A stretch of DNA of 64,000 bases from contig NZ_VDMA02000011.1 of NCBI RefSeq assembly GCF_006334915.2, positions 124,001-188,000 of the forward strand, read 5' to 3'. The position numbers were made by a program, and so were the translations under genes. The notes under the pieces are model-generated. The model did not search any database, was not told where the DNA came from, and saw only the letters and a list, made by a program, of their open reading frames with translations. The DNA is from Microbispora catharanthi. GTDB taxonomy: Bacteria; Actinomycetota; Actinomycetes; Streptosporangiales; Streptosporangiaceae. Positions 33,288 through 41,879 of the stretch are shown piece after piece (within the stretch, counting starts at the first letter, position 1; each line of letters starts with the position of its first letter).

Positions 33288-33295
33288 ACCCTGAG

Positions 33296-33322
33296 GACGA
33301 GACATCCCCTCAGTGTGTGACA
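33296..33322 (-). promoter_or_regulatory. ECF41-type promoter
   Basis: On the minus strand: TGTCACA (33322-33316), 16 bases, CGTC (33299-33296). These are the -35 and -10 elements described for ECF41 sigma factors. The predicted start of transcription falls at or a few bases before GTG 33287. The -35 lies across the end of the upstream MFS gene (stop at 33310). Confidence 0.8.
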
Positions 33323-34764
33323 TCCGTCTGCAGCGGCCGCCCTCGCGGCGCCTCCTGCGCCGGTGCCCAGGATCCGCCGGGGGCGCGGAGGCCGAACGCG
33401 ACGACGACCGCGCCGAGCACCGCCGCCGCCACCGGGACGACCAGCGCGGTCCGCAGCGCGTCCGGCCCCGACCCGGCCGCGACGCTGACGGCGGTGACGG
33501 CCGACAGCCCGAGCGCCGTGCCGAACTGCATCGCCGTGTAGAGCAGGCCGCCCGCCAGGCCGTGCTCGTCCTCGTCGACGCCCTCCGTCGCGGCCATGGT
33601 CAGCGGGCCGTACGCCAGGGAGAAGGACAGGCCGAGCAGGAGCAGTGCCGGAAGCATGGCGGCGTAGGTCCAGTCCATCCCCACGGGCAGGAAGAGCGCG
33701 TACGCGACCGCCGCGAGGACGATGCCGCCGAACAGCACCCGGGCGTTGCCGAAGCGGTTCACCAGCCGCGGCGTCAGCGTCGGCGCGAGCACCGTGTCGA
33801 TCCCGATCACCAGCATGGCCAGGCCGGTCTGCATCGCGTTCCAGCCACGCCACTCCTGGAGATACAGGGTGATCAGGAACTGGAACCCCGCGAACGCGAA
33901 CAGGAACAGCAGCGCCGCCGCGTTCACCCGCACCAGTGGCGCGGTGCGCAGGATGCCCAGCCGCACCAAGGGCGACGACGATCGGCGCTCGATCGCGACG
34001 AACAGCCCCAGCAGCGCCAGCCCCGCCGCGATGGCGCCGGCGGTCAGGCCGGGGCCGTCGCCGGGGTGTTCCAACCGGACCATCCCGTAGACCAGCAGCA
34101 ACATGGCCCCCGTGACGACGAACGCCCCCGCCAGGTCGAAGCCGCCCGAGGGCCGCTCGCCACCCGTGTCGCGGACGAGGACCAGCGCCGCCCCCAGGAT
34201 CAGCGCCGACAGGATGACCGGCGCGAAGAACACCCACCGCCAGCCGAACGCGGTCAGCACGCCGCCGGCGACCAGGCCGAGCGAGAACCCGCCCGCCGCC
34301 GTGCCCGCGTACACGCCGAGGGCCTTGGTGCGCATCGGTCCCTCCGGGAAGTTGGACGTGACCAGCGCCAACCCGGCGGGTGCCATGAACGCGGCCGCGA
34401 CCCCTGTGACGAACCGTGCGGCCGGCAGCATCCAGCCTTGCGTGGCGAACCCGCCGAGCCCGGAGAAGATCAGGAAGACGGCCAGCCACAGCAGGAACAT
34501 CCGCCGGTGGCCCAGCAGGTCGGCGGCTCGCCCGCCGAGCAGCATGAACCCGCCGTAGCCGAGCACGTAGGCGCTGACCACGCCGCTGAGCGTCCCGGTG
34601 GACAGGCCCAGGTCGGCCCGGATCGACGGCAGCGCCACGTTCAGCATCGCGACGTCGATCCCCTCCAGGAAGATCGCGCCGCACAACACCAGCAGCACGC
34701 CCCACGCGCGTCCGGTCATGCGGGCGGGGTGCCGGGCGGCGATTCCGCCCGTGGAATCAGACAT
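33310..34764 (-). CDS. MFS drug-resistance transporter (DHA2, 14 TM)
   Basis: 484-residue drug:proton antiporter-like membrane protein. TM1 GVLLVLCGAIFLEGIDVAML with the LDxTIVNVALP-like motif D1 (AMLNVALPSI), motif A as GGRAADLLGHRRMF, motif C-like GGFSLGLVAGG in TM5, and about 14 hydrophobic segments overall. Start ATG 34764. It is divergent from an HxlR regulator, with an 11-bp-arm inverted repeat between, so it is probably an inducible efflux pump. Its 3' end contains the -35 element of the downstream ECF41 sigma gene. Confidence 0.92.
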   Translation of the reverse strand: MSDSTGGIAARHPARMTGRAWGVLLVLCGAIFLEGIDVAMLNVALPSIRADLGLSTGTLSGVVSAYVLGYGGFMLLGGRAADLLGHRRMFLLWLAVFLIFSGLGGFATQGWMLPAARFVTGVAAAFMAPAGLALVTSNFPEGPMRTKALGVYAGTAAGGFSLGLVAGGVLTAFGWRWVFFAPVILSALILGAALVLVRDTGGERPSGGFDLAGAFVVTGAMLLLVYGMVRLEHPGDGPGLTAGAIAAGLALLGLFVAIERRSSSPLVRLGILRTAPLVRVNAAALLFLFAFAGFQFLITLYLQEWRGWNAMQTGLAMLVIGIDTVLAPTLTPRLVNRFGNARVLFGGIVLAAVAYALFLPVGMDWTYAAMLPALLLLGLSFSLAYGPLTMAATEGVDEDEHGLAGGLLYTAMQFGTALGLSAVTAVSVAAGSGPDALRTALVVPVAAAVLGAVVVAFGLRAPGGSWAPAQEAPRGRPLQTDVTH

Positions 34765-34784
34765 CGGGGTCCGGCTCCATCTCG

Positions 34785-34815
34785 TCGGGGAACCGGTCCC
34801 GGAGCGGTTCCCCGA
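34785..34815. promoter_or_regulatory. inverted repeat between the MFS and hxlR-type genes
   Basis: TCGGGGAACCG / CGGTTCCCCGA, 11-bp perfect arms, 9-base spacer, 21 bases upstream of the MFS start and 56 bases before the HxlR start. Being between divergent genes, it is more likely an operator than a terminator. Confidence 0.6.
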
Positions 34816-34870
34816 GTGCCTGCCGGTTCCCTCTTGTAACCGACTGCATCCTCAGGCACCATCGGTGACC

Positions 34871-35365
34871 ATGGAAGACGGCACTTTCGAGTCCCTCGGT
34901 TACTGCGCGAATACCGGCGTCGACGACGACGTCCTCCAATGGGACCAGCGCGCGGACTGCGAGGTGCGGCAGATCCTCGACCGCATCGCCGACAAGTGGT
35001 CGCTCCTGGTGATCGCGCTGCTCGACAAGCGGAGCCTGCGCTTCACCGAGCTGCGCCGCGCGATCGACGGGGTCAGCCAGCGGATGCTGGCCCGCACGCT
35101 GCGGCATCTCGAACGCGACGGGCTGGTGAGCCGCACGGTGCACCCGACCGTCCCGCCGCGCGTGGACTACGCGCTGACGCCGATGGGCGCGACTCTGCAC
35201 GCCACCATCCGTGCCCTGGTCGTCTGGACCGAGGAGCACCAGAACGCCATCGCCGCGGCCCGCGCCGCGTACGACCGGCGCGTGGCCGCCGAGCAGGAGG
35301 CCGCCGAGCGCGAAGAGGCCGAACGCCGGGCCGTCGCCCGCGCGGCCCTGCCGATCAGGGGCTGA
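34871..35365 (+). CDS. HxlR family transcriptional regulator
   Basis: 164 residues. Winged-helix HxlR domain (about 30-125): CEVRQILDRIADKWSLLVIALL, RFTELRRAIDGVSQRMLARTLRHLERDGL, then the wing VHPTVPPRVDYALTPMG, with a C-terminal Glu/Ala/Arg coiled helix. The Cys in ADCEV matches the redox Cys of HxlR/YodB/HypR proteins, with another Cys at YCANTG, so oxidant or electrophile sensing is plausible. Start ATG 34871 (or GTG 34865). It probably controls the divergent MFS pump. Confidence 0.92.
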   Translation: MEDGTFESLGYCANTGVDDDVLQWDQRADCEVRQILDRIADKWSLLVIALLDKRSLRFTELRRAIDGVSQRMLARTLRHLERDGLVSRTVHPTVPPRVDYALTPMGATLHATIRALVVWTEEHQNAIAAARAAYDRRVAAEQEAAEREEAERRAVARAALPIRG

Positions 35366-35425
35366 CCGCCGGCGAAGGTGCCCGAACCAGGGCGAGCACG
35401 GGCCGGCCGGGGACGCGACGTGGTC

Positions 35426-36427
35426 TCAGGCCGACTCCCGCACGATGAGACGGGTGGGCAGGATCACCGGGTCCACCGGGCCGCCTCCGTCGACGAGCGC
35501 GAGCAGCAGCCGTACGGTCTCCTCCGCGACGTCGGCGAGCGGCTGGCGGATCGTGGTGAGCGGCGGATGCGTGGTGGCGGCGACGGACGAGTCGTCGAAG
35601 CCGCCCACGGCCACGTCGCCGGGCACCCGGCGTCCGGCCGCACGCAGCGTGGACAGCGCGCCGGCCGCCATGAGGTCGGAGGCCACGAAGACCGCGTCGA
35701 GGTCGGGTGTGCGCTCGAGCAGCCGCGCCATCGCGCTCTCGCCGCTGAGCTGGGTCCAGTCGCCGTGTTCGATCAGCTTTCTGGAGGCCTTCCTGCCGAG
35801 CACGTCGGCGAAGCCCTCCAGGCGCTGGATGCCGCCTGGGGTGTCCATCGGGCCGGTGATCGTGGCGATCTTCCTGCGGCCCTGCTCGACCATGTAGCGG
35901 GTCATCTGCCGGGCGCCCTCGCGGTCGTCGGCCGCCGCGTAGGGGATGACGTTCTCCTTGCCGATCACCGCGCCGCAGGCCACGGCCGGGATGCGCAGCG
36001 ACTCCAGTTCGTCCACCAGCGGGTCGCCCGCGTGCGTGGACATCAGCAGCACGCCGTCGGCGTGGCCGCCGCGCACATAGCGGACGACGCGCTCGCGGTC
36101 GCCGTCGTCCCCCGCCAGCATGATGACCAGGGAGACGTCCCGCTCGCCGAGCCGCCGGATCGCCGTGCGGATGGTGGTGCTGTAGTTCGGGTCCTCGAAG
36201 ACCTTCTCGTGCGGCTCCGACAGCACCATCACCACCGACCCGGTCCGCTGGGTGACCAGGCTGCGGGCGTTGCGGTTGACGATGTAGCCGGTCTCGGCGA
36301 TGGCGCGGCGGACGGCGGCGTGGGCGGCGGGGCTCACGTACCGGTCGTCGTTGAGCACCCGGGACACGGTGCCCCGGGAGACGCCCGCCGCCGCGGCCAC
36401 GTCGTGAATGGTCGGACGCTTCGCCAT
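35426..36427 (-). CDS. LacI family repressor of the galactan locus
   Basis: 333 residues: LacI-type HTH (TIHDVAAAAGVSRGTVSRVL with hinge helix VRRAIAETGYIVNRNARSL) and a periplasmic-binding-protein-like sugar domain (from about 60) ending GGFDDSSVAATTHPPLTTIRQP. ATG 36427 with GGGGGGAC about 8 bases upstream. It is the last gene of the minus-strand ABC operon (45 bases after the second permease), an arrangement typical of local repressors of sugar uptake. Its targets are most likely the two operators in the SBP/GH42 divergent promoter (39615-39630 and 39738-39753); the inducer would be galactose, galactobiose or galacto-oligosaccharides. Confidence 0.93.
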   Translation of the reverse strand: MAKRPTIHDVAAAAGVSRGTVSRVLNDDRYVSPAAHAAVRRAIAETGYIVNRNARSLVTQRTGSVVMVLSEPHEKVFEDPNYSTTIRTAIRRLGERDVSLVIMLAGDDGDRERVVRYVRGGHADGVLLMSTHAGDPLVDELESLRIPAVACGAVIGKENVIPYAAADDREGARQMTRYMVEQGRRKIATITGPMDTPGGIQRLEGFADVLGRKASRKLIEHGDWTQLSGESAMARLLERTPDLDAVFVASDLMAAGALSTLRAAGRRVPGDVAVGGFDDSSVAATTHPPLTTIRQPLADVAEETVRLLLALVDGGGPVDPVILPTRLIVRESA

Positions 36428-36471
36428 GGTCGTATTGTCCCCCCGCCGATCAGCGTGTTTCCCCGTGCTCG

Positions 36472-37353
36472 TCAGCTTTTCACGGCCCCGCCGGACAGGT
36501 CCGTACGCCAATAGCGCTGCATCGTGAGGAACAGCGCGATCAGCGGGATGAGCGACAGCATCGTCCCCGTGATGATCAGGTTGTACAGCGACGGCTGGTT
36601 GGCGCCCGCGGCGAGCAGCGTGTAGAGGCCGACCGTCAGCGGGAACTTGTGGTCGTCGCCCAGCATGATGAACGGCAGCAGGAAGTTGTTCCAGATCGCG
36701 ACGAACTGGAACAGGAAGATGGTCACCATGCCCGGGGTCAGCAGCGGCAGCGCCACCCGGCGGAACAGCCGCCACTCGCCCGCGCCGTCCAGCCGGCCCG
36801 CCTCCAGCAGCGAGCCGGGGATCGCCGCCTGCGAGTAGATCCTGGCCAGATAGATGCTGTACGGATGCAGGATCTGGGGCAGCAGCACCGACCAGTACGT
36901 GTCGGCCAGGCCGGCCTTGGAGAACAGCAGATACTGCGGGATCGCCAGCACGACCGACGGCACCAGGATGCCGCCGATGAGCAGGTTGAAGATCAGGCCG
37001 CGACCGGGGAAGGAGTACTTCGCCAGCGTGTACCCCGAGATCGTGGACACCGCGGTCGACAGCACCGCGCCGCCCCCGGCGTACAGGACGGTGTTGAGCA
37101 GCCAGAGCCAGAAGACGCCGTCGCGGTAGGCGAACAGGTCGCCCAGGTTGGACAGCAGGCCGGTGCCGGGCGCGAAGGTCGAGGTGGAGAACAGCTCGGC
37201 CTTGGACTTGGTGGCGGCGACCACCACCCAGCTCACCGGGAACAGGGTGTAGATCGCGCCCAGCACGAGCACCCCGGTGGGCACGATCCCCAGCGGGCGG
37301 CGCGGCGACGGGCGGGCGTGCCCGCGGGTCCTCGGCAGTGCGGTGGCGGTCAT
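36472..37353 (-). CDS. carbohydrate ABC transporter permease (MalG-like)
   Basis: 293-residue inner-membrane permease with six hydrophobic segments and the EAA loop EAGRLDGAGEWRLFRRVALPLLTPG that docks the ATPase. C-terminus RYWRTDLSGGAVKS is typical of MalG-type subunits. Start ATG 37353 overlaps the stop of the first permease (ATGA). No ATPase gene is in the operon; a shared MsiK-type multiple-sugar ATPase elsewhere would be needed, as is usual in actinobacteria. Confidence 0.95.
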   Translation of the reverse strand: MTATALPRTRGHARPSPRRPLGIVPTGVLVLGAIYTLFPVSWVVVAATKSKAELFSTSTFAPGTGLLSNLGDLFAYRDGVFWLWLLNTVLYAGGGAVLSTAVSTISGYTLAKYSFPGRGLIFNLLIGGILVPSVVLAIPQYLLFSKAGLADTYWSVLLPQILHPYSIYLARIYSQAAIPGSLLEAGRLDGAGEWRLFRRVALPLLTPGMVTIFLFQFVAIWNNFLLPFIMLGDDHKFPLTVGLYTLLAAGANQPSLYNLIITGTMLSLIPLIALFLTMQRYWRTDLSGGAVKS

Positions 37354-38255
37354 CAGCCCTCCCCGAACGCGTGGTTCTTCACGACCCGCAGGAAGCCGAA
37401 CGACAGCACGAGGGAGATCCCGGCGATCACCATGGACGTCGCGGCGGCCGAGTACAGGTCGCCGGTGACGAACGCGTCGCGGTACACCTTCATCAAGGGG
37501 CTCCAGGTCGAGCTGATCGTGTTCGTCAGCGGCCGCAGGGTGGTCGGCTCCGTGAACACCTGGACGGTCGCGATGACGGAGAACACCGTGGTCAGGATGA
37601 TCGACGGCACCAGGATCGGGATCTTGATGCGCAGCGCGATGCCCAGCTCGCTCGCGCCGTCGATCCTGGCCGCCTCGTAGTACTCCCGCGGCACGGCCCG
37701 CAGGTTCGTGTAGAGCACCAGCATGTTGAAGCCGGTGCCTCCCCAGACCGCCACGTTCGCCATCGAGAACGTCACCAGGTCGGTGCTCAGGAACGGGTGC
37801 TCGCCGAACGGGCTGAGGCTGGGCAGGTAGAGGAAGCCCCACATCAGCGTCGCCGCCACGCCCGGCACGGCGTACGGCAGGAAGATCGAGATCCGGGTGA
37901 GGCGGGCGAGCCGCACGTGCGCCGCGTCGAGCATCAGCGCGAACACGAGGGCGAGCCCCAGCATCAGCACGAGCACGAGGGCTCCGTACGCGAGGACGCG
38001 CAGCCAGCCGGCCCACAGCTCGCCGTCGCCGGCGGCGGCGGCGTAGTTGGCGAGCCCGGCGAAGACCTCCGTGCGGGCCCCCTTGCCGAGGCCCAGGCCG
38101 GAGACCTTGGTGCGCCGCAGGCTCAGATAGATCGTGTAGCCGATGGGCAGGGCCATGAAGAGCGCGAACAGCGCCATCGCCGGGGCGAGGAACAGGTAGG
38201 GCACGGCGCCCGCGCGGCCGGCGCGGGCGCCCTTCTTCGGAGATCCCATCGTCAC
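37353..38255 (-). CDS. carbohydrate ABC transporter permease (MalF-like)
   Basis: 300-residue permease with about six TM segments and the EAA motif EAARIDGASELGIALRIKIPILVP. Start GTG 38255, overlapping the stop of the solute-binding protein gene by 4 bases (GTGA); ATG 38249 is possible. With the MalG-like subunit it forms the channel of the galacto-oligosaccharide importer. Confidence 0.95.
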   Translation of the reverse strand: MTMGSPKKGARAGRAGAVPYLFLAPAMALFALFMALPIGYTIYLSLRRTKVSGLGLGKGARTEVFAGLANYAAAAGDGELWAGWLRVLAYGALVLVLMLGLALVFALMLDAAHVRLARLTRISIFLPYAVPGVAATLMWGFLYLPSLSPFGEHPFLSTDLVTFSMANVAVWGGTGFNMLVLYTNLRAVPREYYEAARIDGASELGIALRIKIPILVPSIILTTVFSVIATVQVFTEPTTLRPLTNTISSTWSPLMKVYRDAFVTGDLYSAAATSMVIAGISLVLSFGFLRVVKNHAFGEG

Positions 38256-39568
38256 TGCGCGAGGGTGAAGCCGGACTTCTGCATGTCGGCGACCGTGGCC
38301 TCCTGCATGCTCTGCACGGCGGCGGCGAAGTCGGACTTGGCGGCGACGGCCTTGTCGAAGGCGTCCTTGTAGGCGTTGTACGTCACGCCCACGTTGGGGC
38401 CGAAGGTGAAGCCGCGGGCGGTGGCACCGATGGAGGCGGCCTGCTGCCAGAAGTCGGGCTGGTTGGAGAAGTAGTCGGGAGCCTCGGTCATCAGCGCGGC
38501 GCCCTTGGCGGAGGCCGGGTAGACCGCGCCCTCCTTGATCAGCAGTCCGAGCGCCTGCGGGTCGGTGTTCAGCCAGGTGGCGAACGTCGCGGCGGCCGCC
38601 TTGTTCGGCGACTTGGCGGCGACGGCGGTGGAGGAGCCGCCCCAGAAGCCGCTGTGGTTCTCACCCGCGTTCCACTGCGGCAGCGGGGCGATGGCCCACT
38701 TGCCCTTGGCCTTCGGCGCGTTGCTCGACAGCACGCCCGGGCCCCACACGGCAGACGGCCAGGTGAGCAGCTTGCCGTCGTTGAGCGCCTTGTTCCACTC
38801 GGGAGTGAAGTAGGGCATGCCGTCGATGACGCCCTCCTTCACCAGGTCGCCCCAGTAGGAGGCGACCTTCTTGGTGGGCTCGTCGTTGATGGCGACCTTC
38901 CAGGCGTCGCCGCTGATCGACCACCACTGCGCGCCCGCCTGCTGGGCGAGCCCGGCGAACGAGCCCGGGTCCTTGCTGGAGAACGTGCCCAGGAAGACCT
39001 TGGGGTCCTTCTTGTGCACGGTGCGGGCGGCCTCGGCGTACTCGTCCCAGGTCTTCGGCACCTCGATGCCGTACTTCTCGAACAGGTCCTTGCGGTAGTA
39101 GAGCATCATCGGCCCGCTGTCCTGGGGGACCGCGTAGACGGCGTCGGTGCCGAGGGTCACCAGCCCCCAGATGCCCTCGCCGAACTCGGCCTTCGCCTGC
39201 GCGGTCTCCGCCTTCAGATCGGCCACCGCGTCGGCGGCGACGAAGGAGGGCAGCATCTGATACTCGGCCTGGACCAGGTCGGGCGGGTTGCCCGCCTTGG
39301 CGGCGGTGAGGAACTTGGCCGCCGCGTCGTCGCCCCCCGCCTGCTTGCTGACCGTGACCTGGATGTCGGGGTGGGCCTGGTTCCACACCGCGACGATCTT
39401 GTCCATGTTCGGGACCCAGGTCCAGTAGGTCAGCTTCACCGGGCCGGCCGGCGCCGCGCTCTGGCTCGCGGTCTGGGTGGACGGCTCGTCCGAGCCGCCC
39501 GAGCAGGCCGTCGAGAGCGCGGCGGTGAGGATCGCGACCGCCGCCACTGCTAACCGGTTCACGCGCAT
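38252..39568 (-). CDS. sugar ABC transporter solute-binding lipoprotein
   Basis: 438 residues. Signal peptide MRVNRLAVAAVAILTAALSTAC with the lipobox STAC, followed by a Ser/Thr/Gln spacer and a family-1 extracellular solute-binding fold (LTYWTWVPNMDKIVAVWNQ, YRKDLFEKYGIEVPKTWDEY). ATG 39568 has GGAGG 6 bases upstream. First gene of the SBP-permease-permease-LacI operon. Promoter TTGACA at 39657-39652 (minus) with its -10 near 39634-39629 overlaps operator 39615-39630. Likely ligand: galacto-oligosaccharides released by the GH53 enzymes. Confidence 0.95.
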   Translation of the reverse strand: MRVNRLAVAAVAILTAALSTACSGGSDEPSTQTASQSAAPAGPVKLTYWTWVPNMDKIVAVWNQAHPDIQVTVSKQAGGDDAAAKFLTAAKAGNPPDLVQAEYQMLPSFVAADAVADLKAETAQAKAEFGEGIWGLVTLGTDAVYAVPQDSGPMMLYYRKDLFEKYGIEVPKTWDEYAEAARTVHKKDPKVFLGTFSSKDPGSFAGLAQQAGAQWWSISGDAWKVAINDEPTKKVASYWGDLVKEGVIDGMPYFTPEWNKALNDGKLLTWPSAVWGPGVLSSNAPKAKGKWAIAPLPQWNAGENHSGFWGGSSTAVAAKSPNKAAAATFATWLNTDPQALGLLIKEGAVYPASAKGAALMTEAPDYFSNQPDFWQQAASIGATARGFTFGPNVGVTYNAYKDAFDKAVAAKSDFAAAVQSMQEATVADMQKSGFTLAQ

Positions 39569-39614
39569 ATGTTCCTCCAGGCAGGTGGGGGAGGGGGGTA
39601 AGAGGCTGGGCTGT

Positions 39615-39630
39615 CTGGGAGCGTTCACAG
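39615..39630. promoter_or_regulatory. LacI-type operator, transporter side
   Basis: CTGGGAGCGTTCACAG; it matches the operator on the GH42 side at 13 of 16 positions. It covers the expected transcription start of the transporter operon. Confidence 0.75.
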
Positions 39631-39657
39631 ACTGAAAGCTCCATTCCGCGCTGTCAA
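39629..39657 (-). promoter_or_regulatory. promoter of the galacto-oligosaccharide transporter operon
   Basis: Minus strand TTGACA (39657-39652), 17 bases, CAGTCT (39634-39629). The -35 is perfect, the -10 weak; the LacI operator directly follows. Confidence 0.55.
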
Positions 39658-39737
39658 TGGTCGTTACGCGGTTGTTAGCGACCCTCACTGATCAGCGCGA
39701 ATCGGTCAAACCTTCTCGGAGAGACGGTTCTGCGCTA

Positions 39738-39753
39738 CTGTGCACGTTCACAG
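39738..39753. promoter_or_regulatory. LacI-type operator, GH42 side
   Basis: CTGTGCACGTTCACAG, palindromic with one mismatch pair and a central CG as in other LacI sites, 23 bases upstream of the GH42 start codon. A TACTGT (39736-39741) overlapping it could be the -10. Confidence 0.75.
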
Positions 39754-39775
39754 AAGCAGAATCGAGGGGAGAGAC

Positions 39776-41788
39776 GTGCCCGGATATCCCGTCCTGCCCG
39801 AGGGCCTCGCCTACGGCGGGGACTACAACCCCGAGCAGTGGCCGGAGGAGGTGTGGCGGGAGGACGTTCGCCTGATGCGCGAGGCCGGGGTGAACCTGGT
39901 CACCGTCGGCGTCTTCAACTGGGGACTGATCGAGCCGCGGGAGGGCGAGTACGACTTCTCCCGGCTCGACCGGATCCTGGACCTGCTCCACTCGGCCGGG
40001 GTGTACGCCGACCTCGCCACCCCCACCTCCTCGCCGCCCACGTGGTTTCGCCGCCGTTACCCCGGCAGCCGCCTCGTGGACAGGGAGGGCCACGTGCTCG
40101 GCGGCGGTTCGCGGCACAGCTTCTGCCCGAGCTCGCCCGACTACGCCGCGGCGTCCGAGCGGATCGTCGCCGCCCTCGCCGCGCGGTACGCCGGCCACCC
40201 CGCCCTGGCGATGTGGCACGTGCACAACGAGTACGGCTGGGCCAACGCCCACTGCTACTGCCCGGCGTCGGCCGAGGCGTTCCGCGCCTGGCTGCGGGAC
40301 AGGTACGGGGACGTGGGCGCGCTCAACGCCGCCTGGGGCACCACCTTCTGGGGGCTGACCTATGGCTCGTTCGAGGAGGTCGAGCCGCCCGTCACCGCGC
40401 CGGTCGGCCTGCTCACCGGGCTCCAGCTCGACTTCATGCGGTTCTCGGTCGACGCGCACATCGCCTGCTTCCGCAGGGAGCGCGAGACGATCCGGCGGTT
40501 CAGCGACCTGCCCGTCACGACCAACTTCATGATCCCCAACTGCAAGCCCATGGACTACTGGCGCTGGGCGGCGGAGGTCGACGTGGTGGCCAACGACCAC
40601 TACCTCGACTCGGCCCGAGCCGATCCGCACATCGAGCTCGCCATGGCCGCCGACCTGACCCGGTCGGTGGCCGGGGGACGCCCCTGGATGCTGATGGAAC
40701 ACTCGACGGGCGCGGTCAACTGGCAGCCGCGCAACCTCGCCAAGCGGCCGGGGGAGATGCGCCGCAACACCCTCGCCCACGTGGCGCGCGGCTCGGACTC
40801 GGCGATGTTCTTCCAGTGGCGCGCCTCCCGATACGGCGCGGAGAAGTTCCACTCGGCGATGGTGCCGCACGCCGGGACCGACTCCCGGATCTGGCGCGAC
40901 GTGGTCGCGCTCGGCGCGGACCTCGGCAGGCTCGCCGGGGTCAGGGGCGCGCGGGTGACGGCCGAGGTAGCGGTGGTGTGGGACTGGGAGTCCTACTGGG
41001 CGCTCGAATTCGAGTGGCGGCCCTCGGCCGACCTGCGCTTCCGGGAACGGATCGAGGCCTACTACGAGGCGCTGTGGCGCGAGCACGTCACCGTCGACTT
41101 CGTGCACCCGTCGGCCGACCTGTCGCCCTACCGGCTGGTCGTCGCGCCCAGCTCCTACCTGATCGGCGAGGCGCCGGCGAAGAACCTGCACCGCTACGTG
41201 GAGGCGGGCGGACACCTGCTCGTGTCGTACTTCTCCGGCATTGTGGACGAGAACGACACCATCCACCCGGGGCCGTACCCCGGGGCGCTGCGAGAGGTGC
41301 TTGGCGTGGCAGTCGAGGAGTTCCACCCGCTTCGCGGGCACGAGACGGTCGCGTTGCGGCCGCCGAAGTCGTCCGGGCCCGAGTCATCCAAGCACGGCGC
41401 GACCGGCCGGATCTGGTCCGAGCGGGTGCGGCTCGCGGGGGCGCGGGCCGTGCACGAGTTCGCCGACGGGCCCGACGCCGGACATCCCGCCGTCACCCGG
41501 CACGACCTGGGCGCGGGCAGCGCGTGGTATGTGTCCACCGCGTTGGACGCCGAGTCCGGCCTGCGCGCGCTCGTCGCGGGGGTTCTCGACCACGCGGGTG
41601 TGTCCCGGCCGCGCGGCCTGCCCGACACGCTGGAACTCGTACGGAGGGGCGACCACCTGTTCCTCATCAACCACGCGGACGCGCCGGTGACGGTGGACGG
41701 GGTGACGGGCACCGGCGTGCTCGACGGCGCCGCGTACGGCGGTTCGGCGACGGTGCCCGCCGGGGGCGTCGTGGTCGTCCGCACATGA
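39776..41788 (+). CDS. GH42 beta-galactosidase
   Basis: Hydrolyses terminal beta-galactosides, here probably galacto-oligosaccharides imported by the divergent transporter; no signal peptide, so intracellular. 670 residues: TIM barrel (GGDYNPEQWP start), acid/base Glu152 in HVHNEYG, nucleophile Glu308 in LMEHSTG, a putative Zn Cys cluster segment, the trimerisation domain (about 390-590, VVAPSSYLI) and a C-terminal beta domain. GTG 39776 is preceded by GAGGGGAGA; homology begins at YPVLPEGLAYGGDY. First gene of the enzyme side of the locus. Confidence 0.96.
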   Translation: MPGYPVLPEGLAYGGDYNPEQWPEEVWREDVRLMREAGVNLVTVGVFNWGLIEPREGEYDFSRLDRILDLLHSAGVYADLATPTSSPPTWFRRRYPGSRLVDREGHVLGGGSRHSFCPSSPDYAAASERIVAALAARYAGHPALAMWHVHNEYGWANAHCYCPASAEAFRAWLRDRYGDVGALNAAWGTTFWGLTYGSFEEVEPPVTAPVGLLTGLQLDFMRFSVDAHIACFRRERETIRRFSDLPVTTNFMIPNCKPMDYWRWAAEVDVVANDHYLDSARADPHIELAMAADLTRSVAGGRPWMLMEHSTGAVNWQPRNLAKRPGEMRRNTLAHVARGSDSAMFFQWRASRYGAEKFHSAMVPHAGTDSRIWRDVVALGADLGRLAGVRGARVTAEVAVVWDWESYWALEFEWRPSADLRFRERIEAYYEALWREHVTVDFVHPSADLSPYRLVVAPSSYLIGEAPAKNLHRYVEAGGHLLVSYFSGIVDENDTIHPGPYPGALREVLGVAVEEFHPLRGHETVALRPPKSSGPESSKHGATGRIWSERVRLAGARAVHEFADGPDAGHPAVTRHDLGAGSAWYVSTALDAESGLRALVAGVLDHAGVSRPRGLPDTLELVRRGDHLFLINHADAPVTVDGVTGTGVLDGAAYGGSATVPAGGVVVVRT

Positions 41789-41857
41789 GCGCCCCGGCGC
41801 CGTGCCGCACCTGACCGGCGGCGCGGTGCCGGGGATCCGGGGGATTTCCGCTGACGT

Positions 41858-41875
41858 CCTCTCCTGACCGGAGGA
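41858..41875 (+). repeat. leader element before the first GH53 gene (copy 1)
   Basis: CCTCTCCTGACCGGAGGA directly before the GH53 start; 17 of 18 bases recur before the second GH53 gene. It can fold (TCTCC with GGAGG), placing the ribosome binding site in a small hairpin. Confidence 0.6.
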
Positions 41876-41879
41876 TCCG

